This document shows, in pieces, positions 8,744 to 17,071 of a stretch of 34,159 bases of DNA. How positions within the stretch are numbered: position 1 is the first letter of the stretch; every line of letters starts with the position of its first letter. The translations under genes were made by a program, and so were the position numbers. A model generated the notes under the pieces. It saw only the letters and a list, made by a program, of their open reading frames with translations. It ran no database searches and was not told the DNA's origin. Source of the stretch: Acidobacteriota bacterium (lineage in GTDB: Bacteria; Acidobacteriota; Terriglobia; Acidiferrales; UBA7541); contig QHYZ01000099.1 of NCBI GenBank assembly GCA_003225295.1, positions 1-34,159 of the forward strand, read 5' to 3'.

Positions 8744-11700
8744 ATGAATCGAGACTTAGGGATCCGACGATTCCTTTACGGAATGGGCGCGCTGGGGATC
8801 CTCCAGGCGATGTGCGTTGTGCCCGCATTTTGCCAGATCGACCGCGGTGCCATCGCGGGAAGGATACTGGACTCCTCCGGCGGCGTCGTCCCGAGTGCGA
8901 CTGTGACGGTCACAGATAAGGCCACAGGGATTTCGATTACCACGCCCGCAAACGAGTCGGGAGAATACCAGGTTCTGGCGCTAATCCCCAGCACTTATGC
9001 GGTCAAAGTGAACGCGGCAGGCTTTGGCACGGTTGTGCAAGATGGCATCGTGCTCCACGTGCAGGACCGCCTCGAAATCGATTTTACGCTGAAGGTTGGA
9101 TCGGTGAACCAAGAAGTGGTGGTCACGGCGGGCGAGCCATTGCTTCAGACGCAGTCGGCCGACGTCGGAAATGTGGTCGACACTGCGCGTGTGAATGACC
9201 TTCCCCTGAACGGACGGCGCTACGCCGACTTGGCACTGCTGGAGCCCGGCGTACAGAAGTTCTACGCGGCCAATAACCCGGCGCCAGACCGGTTTAGCGT
9301 CAATGGGAATCTTGAACTTCAGAACAATTTTCTCTTGAATGGTATCGACAACAACTCCTGGTCGGAAAACTTACAGGAATTCTCTGTGCAAGTGGTCCAA
9401 CCCCCACCGGACGCCATTGCGGAGTTCCGTGTTCAAACTCGGACGTATTCGACGGAATTCGGCAACTCCGCCGGAGCGGTGATCAATGCCACCTTGAAGT
9501 CCGGCACCAACCAATACCATGGAAATTTATTTGAATACATCCGGAATGCCGTACTGGAAGGCAACTCATGGATTAACAACGCCAACCATCAGCCGCGCGG
9601 CCGCTTCACACAGAACCAATTTGGGGGCACGCTTGGCGGTCCACTCATAAAGAATAAGACTTTCTTCTTTGGCGATTTCGAACGTTTTAGCAACCGTCAG
9701 TCCACGACAGTTACTAGCACGGTTCCGACACCGCTGATGAAGACGGGCAACTTCACGGAGTTGCCTTACTCCTTGAGCGATTCATCCGTGACTGGACAGG
9801 CCGGCTGCGTGGCTGGAAACATCATTCAAGCCACCGGTACCACCAACCAACCGTGCAGTGATCCCGTTGCAGCTAAGCTCATGACTTTGCTCCCCGATCC
9901 TAACGTAGCTTCTTTGATGGCTCTACAAGGTACTCCAGGGAGCTGGACGAAAGCTCCTAATTATCTCTTTACGACGGCGGTGCCCGACGACGTCTATTCA
10001 CTTGATGGGCGTATTGATCACACGCTCGACGAGAAAAACCGTTTGTTTGGAAGTTATAGCTACCGCCATCTGAGCCGCCAGGATCCCCCGTGGACTGGCA
10101 ACGGGGTCATCGGGAGCGGCAACTTCGCGACTCAATATCGCATTCATACGCAGTCGCTAGCGCTCGGGTGGACTCGTACCCTTTCGAACACCATGGTCAA
10201 CGATGCGCGGTTCGGGTTCAACCGCGATTACGCCCACAGCGACCCGGTTGGGGTAACTCTTGGTAAGTCTCAGGCCCAGAGTCTTATCGGGCTGACGGGG
10301 ATTCCGGACGGGCCGGGTTCGGGAGGACTGCCCCCGATCGAAATCAATGGCCTGACGCGAATCGGAACGTCGCCGTGGCGGCCTCAGTACCAGATTTCGC
10401 AGGCCTGGAATATTATTGAGAATTTGAGCTGGTTGAAAGGCAGTCATAGCTTCAAATTCGGCTATCAATTCCTCAAGCGGACCGACAACTTTCTCGACCT
10501 GCGGGCTCCTCAAGGCGAGCTGCAGACAGACGGTATCTACACTGCTGGCGGGGCCTTCGGCCTGGCGGACTTCTTGCTCGGTGACGTGGACGGCGTCCAC
10601 TTCACGACGCCATTGGTCGTTCATTATTTTCAACCGGGGCACTCCTTTTACGCCATGGACACTTGGAAGACTACTCCGAAGCTGACCCTCACCTACGGGG
10701 TTCGCTACGAGCTTTTCTCACCCATCATGGAGCGGAAAAACAATACTACAGACTTTACGCCGGCCGACGGCGGGGGAATCGTGACGGCCGCAAGTAACGC
10801 CTCCGGTTGGTTTGACCGTTCGTTGATTCATCCCGACAGGAACGATTTTGCACCGCGTCTGGGTTTTGCTTACCAGTTGACGAATCGCCTCGTCTGGCGC
10901 GGCGGTTATGGAGTTTTCTATCAGCATAGCAACCGCATTGGATCGGAAAGCCTGATCCAGCTGAACCCGCCGTTCCTTCTTGACGTGCAGTTGAACCAAG
11001 GTGGGGCGAACACTGTCTTTCAACTGAAGAATGGCTTCCCATTGGGAACGATCATGGGGTCGGGATTCGATTTGACGCAACTCCAGCTCCGTGCCCAGGA
11101 TCCGAACCAGCGGTCGAGTTACGTGGAACAGACCAGCTTTGGTCCCGAGATTGAGCTGACAGGTAACACCGTGCTTTCTGTCACCTATGTAGGAAATTGG
11201 GGCCGGAAGATGAACCGCCTGCGTGATTACAATCAGCCTCATGTGACCGCCTTTGACCGCGGGTGTCCCGTCTTGCAGTACCCCTTCGCCAACCTGAACA
11301 CGGTATCGAACATAGACACCTTCGCGGGCCCCGGGTGCGCTTCCAGTGGCCAACACGGATTCCTGGAGTACGCGAGTAACGATGGCAATACGGACTACAA
11401 CGCTCTGGAAGTCTCCCTGCGCAGGAAGATGGCGAAGGGCTTGGGCTACTCTTTGAGCTACACTTGGAGTCACGGGCTCGCCAATTTTGGCGACAACCTC
11501 ACCGCCGGTGCTCTTCCTCAAAACGCTTACAACTACGGGGCAGAGATGAGCAATTCGAATCTCGATATCCGGAGCCGTTTTGTAGGAAATTTCATTTGGG
11601 ATTTGCCGTTCGGCGAAGGCCGACGCTTCCTCTCCGAGCACGACGCAGCCAGCCGATGGCTGGGGGGATGGCAACTGAATGGGATCGTGACGCTGCAGAC

Positions 11701-12157
11701 TGGCAGTCCATACAGTGTCACTGCGCCGAACGATGGGCTGATGGGCTTTACGCATGCCGTCTATGCTGACTGTATCGGGAATCCGTTTGTCGGCGCTAGC
11801 AACGATCCCAGCTCCTATACAACCGCCGGATTCCTCATTAATCCCGCGGCTTTTGCGGCTCCTGCGCCGGGCACATTCGGAACGTGCGCTCCCCGGTTGT
11901 TCCACGGCCCGGGCATTCAGATGACAGACCTCAGTCTGTTCAAGCAATTCAAATTTACGGAACGATTGCAACTACAGTTTCGGGCGGAATTCTTCAACGC
12001 CTTCAACCATCCCAACTTCGCGAACCCTAGTGCCGATGTTTCCTCGCCAGGGTCGTTTGGAAAGGTCTCCAACACGATTGCTCCCATTCTGGGCACTGAT
12101 TCGGGCGGGCCGGGCGATCCGCGGGAGATACAATTCGCTCTGAAGCTGTACTTTTAG
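8744..12157 (+). CDS. Oar-like TonB-dependent outer-membrane receptor
   Basis: This is a 1137-residue protein. A signal peptide (ending near VVPAFCQ, residue 31) is followed by a carboxypeptidase-regulatory-like beta domain at about 34-115 (GAIAGRILDSSGGVVPSA, then SGEYQVLALIPSTYAV). A plug domain with NDLPLNGR and FLLNGIDNNSW comes next, then a long beta-barrel. The chain ends in FALKLYF, with the terminal Phe that outer-membrane barrels use for assembly. This architecture is very abundant in Acidobacteriota, usually for uptake of oligosaccharides or peptides by TonB-ExbBD energy. AAGGAGG at 8731-8737 fixes ATG 8744 over an upstream in-frame start at 8696. FNAFNHPNFANPS near the end is typical of the group. 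The substrate is unknown; the divergent PIG-L enzyme is a hint towards acetylated amino sugars. Confidence 0.95.
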   Translation: MNRDLGIRRFLYGMGALGILQAMCVVPAFCQIDRGAIAGRILDSSGGVVPSATVTVTDKATGISITTPANESGEYQVLALIPSTYAVKVNAAGFGTVVQDGIVLHVQDRLEIDFTLKVGSVNQEVVVTAGEPLLQTQSADVGNVVDTARVNDLPLNGRRYADLALLEPGVQKFYAANNPAPDRFSVNGNLELQNNFLLNGIDNNSWSENLQEFSVQVVQPPPDAIAEFRVQTRTYSTEFGNSAGAVINATLKSGTNQYHGNLFEYIRNAVLEGNSWINNANHQPRGRFTQNQFGGTLGGPLIKNKTFFFGDFERFSNRQSTTVTSTVPTPLMKTGNFTELPYSLSDSSVTGQAGCVAGNIIQATGTTNQPCSDPVAAKLMTLLPDPNVASLMALQGTPGSWTKAPNYLFTTAVPDDVYSLDGRIDHTLDEKNRLFGSYSYRHLSRQDPPWTGNGVIGSGNFATQYRIHTQSLALGWTRTLSNTMVNDARFGFNRDYAHSDPVGVTLGKSQAQSLIGLTGIPDGPGSGGLPPIEINGLTRIGTSPWRPQYQISQAWNIIENLSWLKGSHSFKFGYQFLKRTDNFLDLRAPQGELQTDGIYTAGGAFGLADFLLGDVDGVHFTTPLVVHYFQPGHSFYAMDTWKTTPKLTLTYGVRYELFSPIMERKNNTTDFTPADGGGIVTAASNASGWFDRSLIHPDRNDFAPRLGFAYQLTNRLVWRGGYGVFYQHSNRIGSESLIQLNPPFLLDVQLNQGGANTVFQLKNGFPLGTIMGSGFDLTQLQLRAQDPNQRSSYVEQTSFGPEIELTGNTVLSVTYVGNWGRKMNRLRDYNQPHVTAFDRGCPVLQYPFANLNTVSNIDTFAGPGCASSGQHGFLEYASNDGNTDYNALEVSLRRKMAKGLGYSLSYTWSHGLANFGDNLTAGALPQNAYNYGAEMSNSNLDIRSRFVGNFIWDLPFGEGRRFLSEHDAASRWLGGWQLNGIVTLQTGSPYSVTAPNDGLMGFTHAVYADCIGNPFVGASNDPSSYTTAGFLINPAAFAAPAPGTFGTCAPRLFHGPGIQMTDLSLFKQFKFTERLQLQFRAEFFNAFNHPNFANPSADVSSPGSFGKVSNTIAPILGTDSGGPGDPREIQFALKLYF

Positions 12158-12697
12158 CGAGCCACTGGAAGGAACGGTTTAGTGCGAACCCTTCCAGTTC
12201 TCGCGGTTCGGTGTTAATTCCGGAATGGGCTGGGTTTGGGGCTCATCCAAGAGGAGGCGGCGCGGTGTCCATGCGTCGCAAACGAAAAGTTTCCATGATT
12301 TTAATGCTCTTGCTGACCTAAATTGCATTGGGTGAACTGCCGCGCCCGAGGTGTTCGGAGCTGCCTTGTTCAGAACCACGTCCGGCTGCTAGTGGACGAT
12401 TAGAGTCGCATAATCGGAAACTGACACACTACCTTTCTGTGAGCAAGAAAACAGTCGAACTCCCTCAGTTTCCGCGAAAAACAGTTTTGCAACAAGCGAA
12501 ATGAATGATAGTGCATGCTGTCTTGTCAGATTAGGGGTGCAGAAGAAGCGGGAAGACATTCTGCCTTCTTGTGATCAGCGGGCTCAATTTCGCATGTAAT
12601 CATGTGGTCGGCGGTCCTAGAGCGGTCAGATTTGAGCCTTTTCACGGGCGGGAGGGTATACACTGATACCGTATTTGAAGTCAAAGGGAAATTCCGA
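12158..12697. other. Intergenic stretch, 540 bp, with one hairpin
   Basis: Apart from the hairpin at 12164-12198 I see no gene, RNA or repeat here. The last part presumably carries the promoter of the small basic protein gene; GGTATACACTGATACCG (12655-12671) is a rough inverted repeat close to where that promoter would lie. Confidence 0.4.
12164..12198 (+). terminator. Hairpin after the TonB-dependent receptor
   Basis: ACTGGAAGG (12164-12172) and CCTTCCAGT (12190-12198) form a perfect 9 bp stem with a 17-base loop, starting 7 bases after the stop codon. The position suits transcription termination or 3'-end protection, but no U-tract follows. Confidence 0.35.
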
Positions 12698-12946
12698 ATG
12701 AAACGAATTGCCGTTTTGACACTGCTGGTCGCCTTGGGTGTTGCATGGTCGATACCGGCCAAAGCTCAACGCATGAGTGTCGAAGAAAATGCACGCCAGT
12801 CCCGGAAGGCGGACAAGAAGCAGCAAAAGATGAATAGGAAGGCAGCCAAGAAGCAGCAGAAAGCAATGAAGAAGTACAAGAAGGCGCAACGCAGGGCGCA
12901 GCGGAAAGCGGACAAAAAGGCGAATCATCGCGCCAAACGTACGTAA
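12698..12946 (+). CDS. Small secreted, highly basic protein
   Basis: This is an 82-residue protein with a clear signal peptide (MKRIAVLTLLVALGVAWSIPAKAQ, cleavage after AKA or nearby). The mature part of about 58 residues consists mostly of Lys, Arg, Gln and Ala in near-repeats (KADKKQQKMNRKAAKKQQK, then KKYKKAQRRAQRKADKK). It should form a long positively charged helix. No enzymatic or known binding domain is visible. Possible roles are binding of nucleic acid, lipid or polyanions outside the inner membrane. The start is supported by AAAGGGA about 10 bases upstream. It is monocistronic, and its 3' end overlaps a DUF72 remnant on the other strand. Confidence 0.65.
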   Translation: MKRIAVLTLLVALGVAWSIPAKAQRMSVEENARQSRKADKKQQKMNRKAAKKQQKAMKKYKKAQRRAQRKADKKANHRAKRT

Positions 12947-13213
12947 TAACCCCGGTACACCATCTTCATCGCCCTTTTGTCCCATAGCGGCTGGAAGAGT
13001 TGCACCGTCGCAGGCGCGAACCCAGCGTAGTGGTTGTTGGCGTAGGCAGACATTTTTCGAATCTTCCTGTCGTTCACAATCTCTTTATGATATCAACCCA
13101 ATCTTTCAGATCACTCTGGCCATCAATGATCACGTTGTCCCACGTTTTCGTGTCTTCCTCAATGCCATGCGATCTCCAAGCCATCGAACATATGTGAAAT
13201 CGGCTGTAATCTC
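12925..13213 (-). pseudogene. Decayed C-terminal fragment of a DUF72 (YecE-like) gene
   Basis: Reading the minus strand from 13210, three frames together reproduce the end of a DUF72 protein. ITADFTYVRWLGDR comes first, then after a shift GIEEDTKTWDNVIIDG and DLKDWVDIIKRL. After a second shift near 13080, SAYANNHYAGFAPATVQLF follows. The intact DUF72 protein at 27548-28462 has ITADFTYVRWLGDRK, IEEQTRTWDKAIVD and AYANNHYAGHGPATVKQF in the same order. So this is a homologue broken by at least two frameshifts and lacking its N-terminal two thirds. Its last codons run antisense into the small basic protein gene. It explains a stretch that otherwise looks empty. Confidence 0.75.
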
Positions 13214-13518
13214 CCCTTACTTTCCTTCACTGCCTGAGTCATCGACTCGTTCCCTCTCACCTGCTGCATAGAGGTGCTTAGAAACTGCATCACCTTCTTG
13301 CCAGACCGTGCCATTTGCGCCCAACGGGATTTTGTATCAGAGTTCTGCCCCAGCCCACGAAGCTCGTTCCCACTGAAGACGAAATCCACCTGCCGTAAAC
13401 CTCGTTTGGTGGTCCGCCGAACAGGGTAACGCTCTGTGCCTAGCTCGGCCGCGTCGGCGTTCTCGGCGTGAACTTGTCGCCAGACCTCGACGAGCGTTTG
13501 CTCAAAGGAGGGGTTCAT
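13159..13518 (-). CDS. Small hypothetical protein whose 3' end runs into the DUF72 remnant
   Basis: The first 80 or so residues look like a genuine soluble protein (FEQTLVEVWRQVHAEN, RYPVRRTTKRGLRQVDFVF, NSDTKSRWAQMARSGKKVM). I recall similar short proteins in Acidobacteriota, with no assigned function. From about 13270 onward (STSMQQVRGNE and beyond) the composition changes. The frame then reads out of phase through the DUF72 remnant, so the natural C-terminus has probably been lost at a junction. It may therefore be a pseudogene. ATG 13518 is 165 bases downstream of the TIR-WD40 stop on the same strand. Confidence 0.5.
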   Translation of the reverse strand: MNPSFEQTLVEVWRQVHAENADAAELGTERYPVRRTTKRGLRQVDFVFSGNELRGLGQNSDTKSRWAQMARSGKKVMQFLSTSMQQVRGNESMTQAVKESKGRLQPISHMFDGLEIAWH

Positions 13519-13683
13519 TGTGCGTTCTGATCCGAGAAAGGATTACACTCCGGGCATCAGGGGAAAGCTGCGGCGAGGACGCACGCGTGATAGCGTGCTG
13601 AACGCATGGAGGGTCACCATGCCGTTGCCCAACATCAGCGCCGCTCAGATTGAATGGCTCATCCAGCGTAGCGCGCGAATGAT

Positions 13684-16560
13684 TCAGTTGGTGGCAGGCA
13701 AGTTGGGACAAATTTGGCGATAGGGTTGTTTGGGAAACCAACGATTCCATTCATCGTGAGACAAGTTGCGAGTGAGCCGAGCACAGGCCTGGTCCCGCAA
13801 ATCGCTCGAGCGCCAGAGCCAAAGCGCTGCGGCGCGTTCGTCGTACCCGGTTAGCAGATAGCGGCCGTCGGGACTGAAAGCGGCTGAGTGGAGGTAGCCC
13901 ACATCGGGTAGCTGCGCCAAGCGAGCGCCAGTCGTGGCATCCCATACGGTCAGACGGCCGTGAGTAACCGTCGCGAAGGAGGCGGAAGAAGGATCGCAAG
14001 CGATTAGGTCGATGTCGCCACTGGCAGTGAGCGAGAAACGTTGCTTGCCGGACGGGATATCCCACGCTTGCAGGTTTTCGCTTTGCGCAGTGAAAAGGAT
14101 TGTGCCAGCTGAGTTGAAGGCGAGGCGAGTCAACTCTGCGGGCAGTTGGATGCGGCTGACGCGGGCTTTGCTGGCGACACTCCAAATGTCGATAGAGAAT
14201 TCGTTTGGCGGCTTGGTTGTTCCGAAGGCCAACAGCCTGCCTTCGTCCGCCGTCCGCAGCAAAGCGGAAGAAGTGCCATCGACAGATGTGGTCTGTCCAA
14301 GGCCGGGTAAGGTATACAGTCGGCTAACGCCGTCATGCTGGGCAGCAAGCGCCTTACCCGATGGGTCGATCCGCATCTCTCCGGAAACCTCAGCTAAAGG
14401 AATTACCGAAGACGAGTCAATGACAATGAGAAATAGCTTGTTGCTCCACTGGGCAATCACTTCATTTGGATCGGGGAAAAACAGCTGGTCGATGACGGGA
14501 GCACCTTGGAATTCGATGTCACGCAGAACTTTGCCATCGATGTCGGCAATTCGCACCAGGGATAACCAGTTTGCCGATCTCGTGGCGATGGCGAAGCGCC
14601 TGCCATCCGGGCTAAATGCAACGCTGCGGACGTCCGCGGGCAGATCGAAGTAGGCAGGGCGGTCGGCGCGGCGCGTCTCGGAGACGAAAACCGAGCCCTC
14701 TCCACCGCCAGCGGCGAAGCGCCCGCTAGCAGTGCTGAAAGCGACAACTTCAGCGCTTCCGCCGAGCGACCCACGCTCCAGTTCTCTTCCTGAAGGGAGT
14801 TCCCAGACGCGTGCGGTGCCGTCGTATGAGCCCGTGCCAAGTTTTGTGCCATCCGCATTGAAGGAGACGGCCGCAACAGCGGAATCATGTTTCAGTTCAA
14901 GAATCTGGCGGCCAGTCTCCACATTCCATACATGAGCCAAGTTATCACCGCGCGCCGCATAGGCCAGAAGTTTGCCATCGGAGGTGATGGCGGCATTGTA
15001 GATCCACTGCATCGGAGTGAGCGTTTCTGACGAAGCCGCATGTGTGGCTCTCAATAATTGCCGGCCCGTATTTGCCTCCCAAACAAAAGCAAAATCGCCG
15101 CTTGAAGTAGCCAGGCGCTTGCCACTCGTGCTGAATGCCAAGTTGAAGGCAGCTTCACCGCCAATTAACGTGCGAAGAAGCTTTCGATGCACTGGATCAA
15201 AAAGCGAGACCACACCTTCTGAAGATAACGCCGCGAGGAGGTCGCCGCCGGGACTGAAGGAAGCGGAAACCATTTTGCCCGGACATTTGAAATCGGCCAC
15301 GAGGACTGCGCGAGCGACATCGAAAACACGGACATGGCCATCGTCACTAGCGGTAACAAGTTGGTTGGCCTTGGGGCGGAATGCCACTTGGGAAACAGGA
15401 GCACCGTGGGCGATGCGCAGCAATTCGCGCCCCCCGGGCAAGCCCCAGACATGAGCGATGCCATCGCGAGTGCCGGTCGCAAGCAGCGAGTCGGAGGAGT
15501 TGAAGGCAACGGAAACGGCTGAATTGTTGTCCAGCGAGGCGCCTTGCGGGTCGCCGGGGATTTCGATGCGAGCCGCGGGGTGTTCGTCCGCCTCGAAAAA
15601 TCCGAGCGGTTTGTAGTTCACGACATCAATGAGTTGGGTGGAACCGTCATCGCGCGCTACGGCGAGGATGCTGCCGTCGGGTGAGAATGCCATGTCGCGA
15701 ATACGCTCGGTTGGGTCTGAGTCTTCAGGTGGGTACACATGCGCGCTTGCCGGTAGAAGGGAAACCGCTGCCCGCAATGCCTGATTTCCTTCGAACGAAG
15801 GGTTAAGACGGTTTGACTCGATGGCGAGAAGCGCTGCCTCGTGAGCTCGATCCGGACTATCGGCGAGGACTTTGGATGAGTTCGCAGCGAGGCTGGCGGC
15901 GAGATTCTGGATCGATTCTTCGTGGCTCAGGCGAGCTTGCCGGAGTGCGAAGAGCGCAGTCAGAAGAATGGCGATGAGGCCTGAGGTGGCCAACAAGCGA
16001 TTTTGCCGCCGGATGCGAATATCCGTACCGTCGAGTTCGTCTTTGGGCCGGTTGTGCAGAGTAGCAGCGAGTTGGAGGACGGCTTCGTGAAAGCGCGGCT
16101 CGCGCATCCGAAGGTGAGTGACACCGTCGCGTGCCCAATGAAGGTCGAGGAAAAGAGGCTCCTCGGGGAAGGAGGGTAGAAGGCTTGGGGGCAGAGAATT
16201 CGTGCTCTCGGACTTGAAAGAGCTGGCTAGATGATCCCACTTCAAAGTGCCGCCAGTAAGGACAATCAGGACGCGCGCCGTCCCGTTTTTGCCGATCCAA
16301 TACTCGGCCTCCTTCGCCACCCAAGGAGAGGCGGCTGCTTCAGGCGAAGCAAATAAAATGAAGTACAAGGATTGATCGAGGGCGTCGCGAATACTAGACC
16401 AAAGCGCAGGATTCACTGCGAGGTTGGTTTGATCTCTAAAGATGTGCAAAGCGCGCAGCTTGTACCAGGGTCTGGCAAAAGAATGCAGGGCCGATTGAAT
16501 GGCGGCTGCAAGAGTGCCATCGGCGGTGTGACTATAAGAGATGAACGCGTTGTACGCCAT
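13684..16560 (-). CDS. TIR domain - transmembrane helix - WD40 repeat protein
   Basis: This is a 958-residue protein in three parts. Residues 1-110 are a TIR domain: YNAFISYSH opens strand A, FRDQTNL is the BB-loop region, and SPWVAKEAEYW carries E84 where NAD-cleaving TIR domains such as SARM1 have their catalytic Glu. A single membrane helix lies at 189-207 (LLATSGLIAILLTALFALR). A helical linker (residues 210-270) follows, ending in HEAALLAIESNRLNPSFEGNQ as in STAND-type WD40 proteins. From about 286 to the end I count roughly 15 WD40 blades (FSPDGSILAVARDDGS, DDGHVRVFDV, DGTARVWEL), enough for two propellers. The tail (HDEWNRWFPKQPYRQICPNLP) is also common in WD40 conflict proteins. ATG 16560 begins the TIR domain; the frame continues to 16728 without protein-like sequence. 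No NTPase domain is present. The role is inferred: signal-sensing NADase or scaffold, possibly defence. Confidence 0.88.
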   Translation of the reverse strand: MAYNAFISYSHTADGTLAAAIQSALHSFARPWYKLRALHIFRDQTNLAVNPALWSSIRDALDQSLYFILFASPEAAASPWVAKEAEYWIGKNGTARVLIVLTGGTLKWDHLASSFKSESTNSLPPSLLPSFPEEPLFLDLHWARDGVTHLRMREPRFHEAVLQLAATLHNRPKDELDGTDIRIRRQNRLLATSGLIAILLTALFALRQARLSHEESIQNLAASLAANSSKVLADSPDRAHEAALLAIESNRLNPSFEGNQALRAAVSLLPASAHVYPPEDSDPTERIRDMAFSPDGSILAVARDDGSTQLIDVVNYKPLGFFEADEHPAARIEIPGDPQGASLDNNSAVSVAFNSSDSLLATGTRDGIAHVWGLPGGRELLRIAHGAPVSQVAFRPKANQLVTASDDGHVRVFDVARAVLVADFKCPGKMVSASFSPGGDLLAALSSEGVVSLFDPVHRKLLRTLIGGEAAFNLAFSTSGKRLATSSGDFAFVWEANTGRQLLRATHAASSETLTPMQWIYNAAITSDGKLLAYAARGDNLAHVWNVETGRQILELKHDSAVAAVSFNADGTKLGTGSYDGTARVWELPSGRELERGSLGGSAEVVAFSTASGRFAAGGGEGSVFVSETRRADRPAYFDLPADVRSVAFSPDGRRFAIATRSANWLSLVRIADIDGKVLRDIEFQGAPVIDQLFFPDPNEVIAQWSNKLFLIVIDSSSVIPLAEVSGEMRIDPSGKALAAQHDGVSRLYTLPGLGQTTSVDGTSSALLRTADEGRLLAFGTTKPPNEFSIDIWSVASKARVSRIQLPAELTRLAFNSAGTILFTAQSENLQAWDIPSGKQRFSLTASGDIDLIACDPSSASFATVTHGRLTVWDATTGARLAQLPDVGYLHSAAFSPDGRYLLTGYDERAAALWLWRSSDLRDQACARLTRNLSHDEWNRWFPKQPYRQICPNLPATN

Positions 16561-17071
16561 GAGTTTATAGGAAGATACACCAAGCGGCGGGCCGAACAAG
16601 ATAAACCAGGATGTGAGCTGGCGGCGATGCAAACAGAGGCCGCGACGTAGGGCGAATAACAACCGCGGCTCGAAAGGCTTCTGATGGCGTGGTGAGGATC
16701 CGGGTATTTCTTCGTGCCTCCGCGGCACTCCAGTTTACTTGGGCGGTCCTCTTCGGGAAATCACGGGCCACGCTTCCCTTATCGGATTGTGGAAGAGTTT
16801 CCGACTAATCGTCCCCGTCGCCGACGGTTTGGGTGCAGAGCCTACACGGCGACCGTACTGCGAGCGTGGCCGACCACGCACCCCGATCGGCCCTATGCGG
16901 TCCGCGTGTCTTTTGCTGACCGTGTCTTTTGCTGACCGTGTCTTTTGCTGACCGTGCCTTTAGTTCGGCTTCTCCACACGACGCGGTTCAATCTTCGACC
17001 ATATCGAAGGAAGGGCGGCAGCTGCCGGGCTCTTGGCGGATGCGTTCATCTCGCTATTGCGGCAGTGGACC
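16561..17071. other. Divergent intergenic region between TIR-WD40 and the membrane protein
   Basis: This stretch of about 510 bp has no convincing coding frame; the upstream extension of the TIR frame (16561-16728) is Arg/His/Pro-rich without family features. It contains the tandem 16 bp repeats at 16905-16952 and presumably both divergent promoters. Confidence 0.4.
16905..16952 (+). repeat. Three perfect tandem copies of a 16 bp unit
   Basis: The unit CGTGTCTTTTGCTGAC occurs three times without a gap (16905-16920, 16921-16936, 16937-16952). A degenerate fourth start, CGTGCCTTTAG, follows at 16953. The unit has no internal dyad. Perfect identity between copies implies recent or maintained duplication. 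It lies about 120 bases upstream of the membrane protein start and about 345 bases upstream of the TIR-WD40 start. Confidence 0.9.

Noticed and set aside
10718-11971. 417-residue minus-strand frame inside the TonB-dependent receptor
   Set aside because: It is a shadow of strong codon bias in the receptor gene; it has no domain and the plus frame is clearly coding.
16905-16952. CRISPR array
   Set aside because: The 16 bp units are contiguous with no spacers and no cas genes are nearby.
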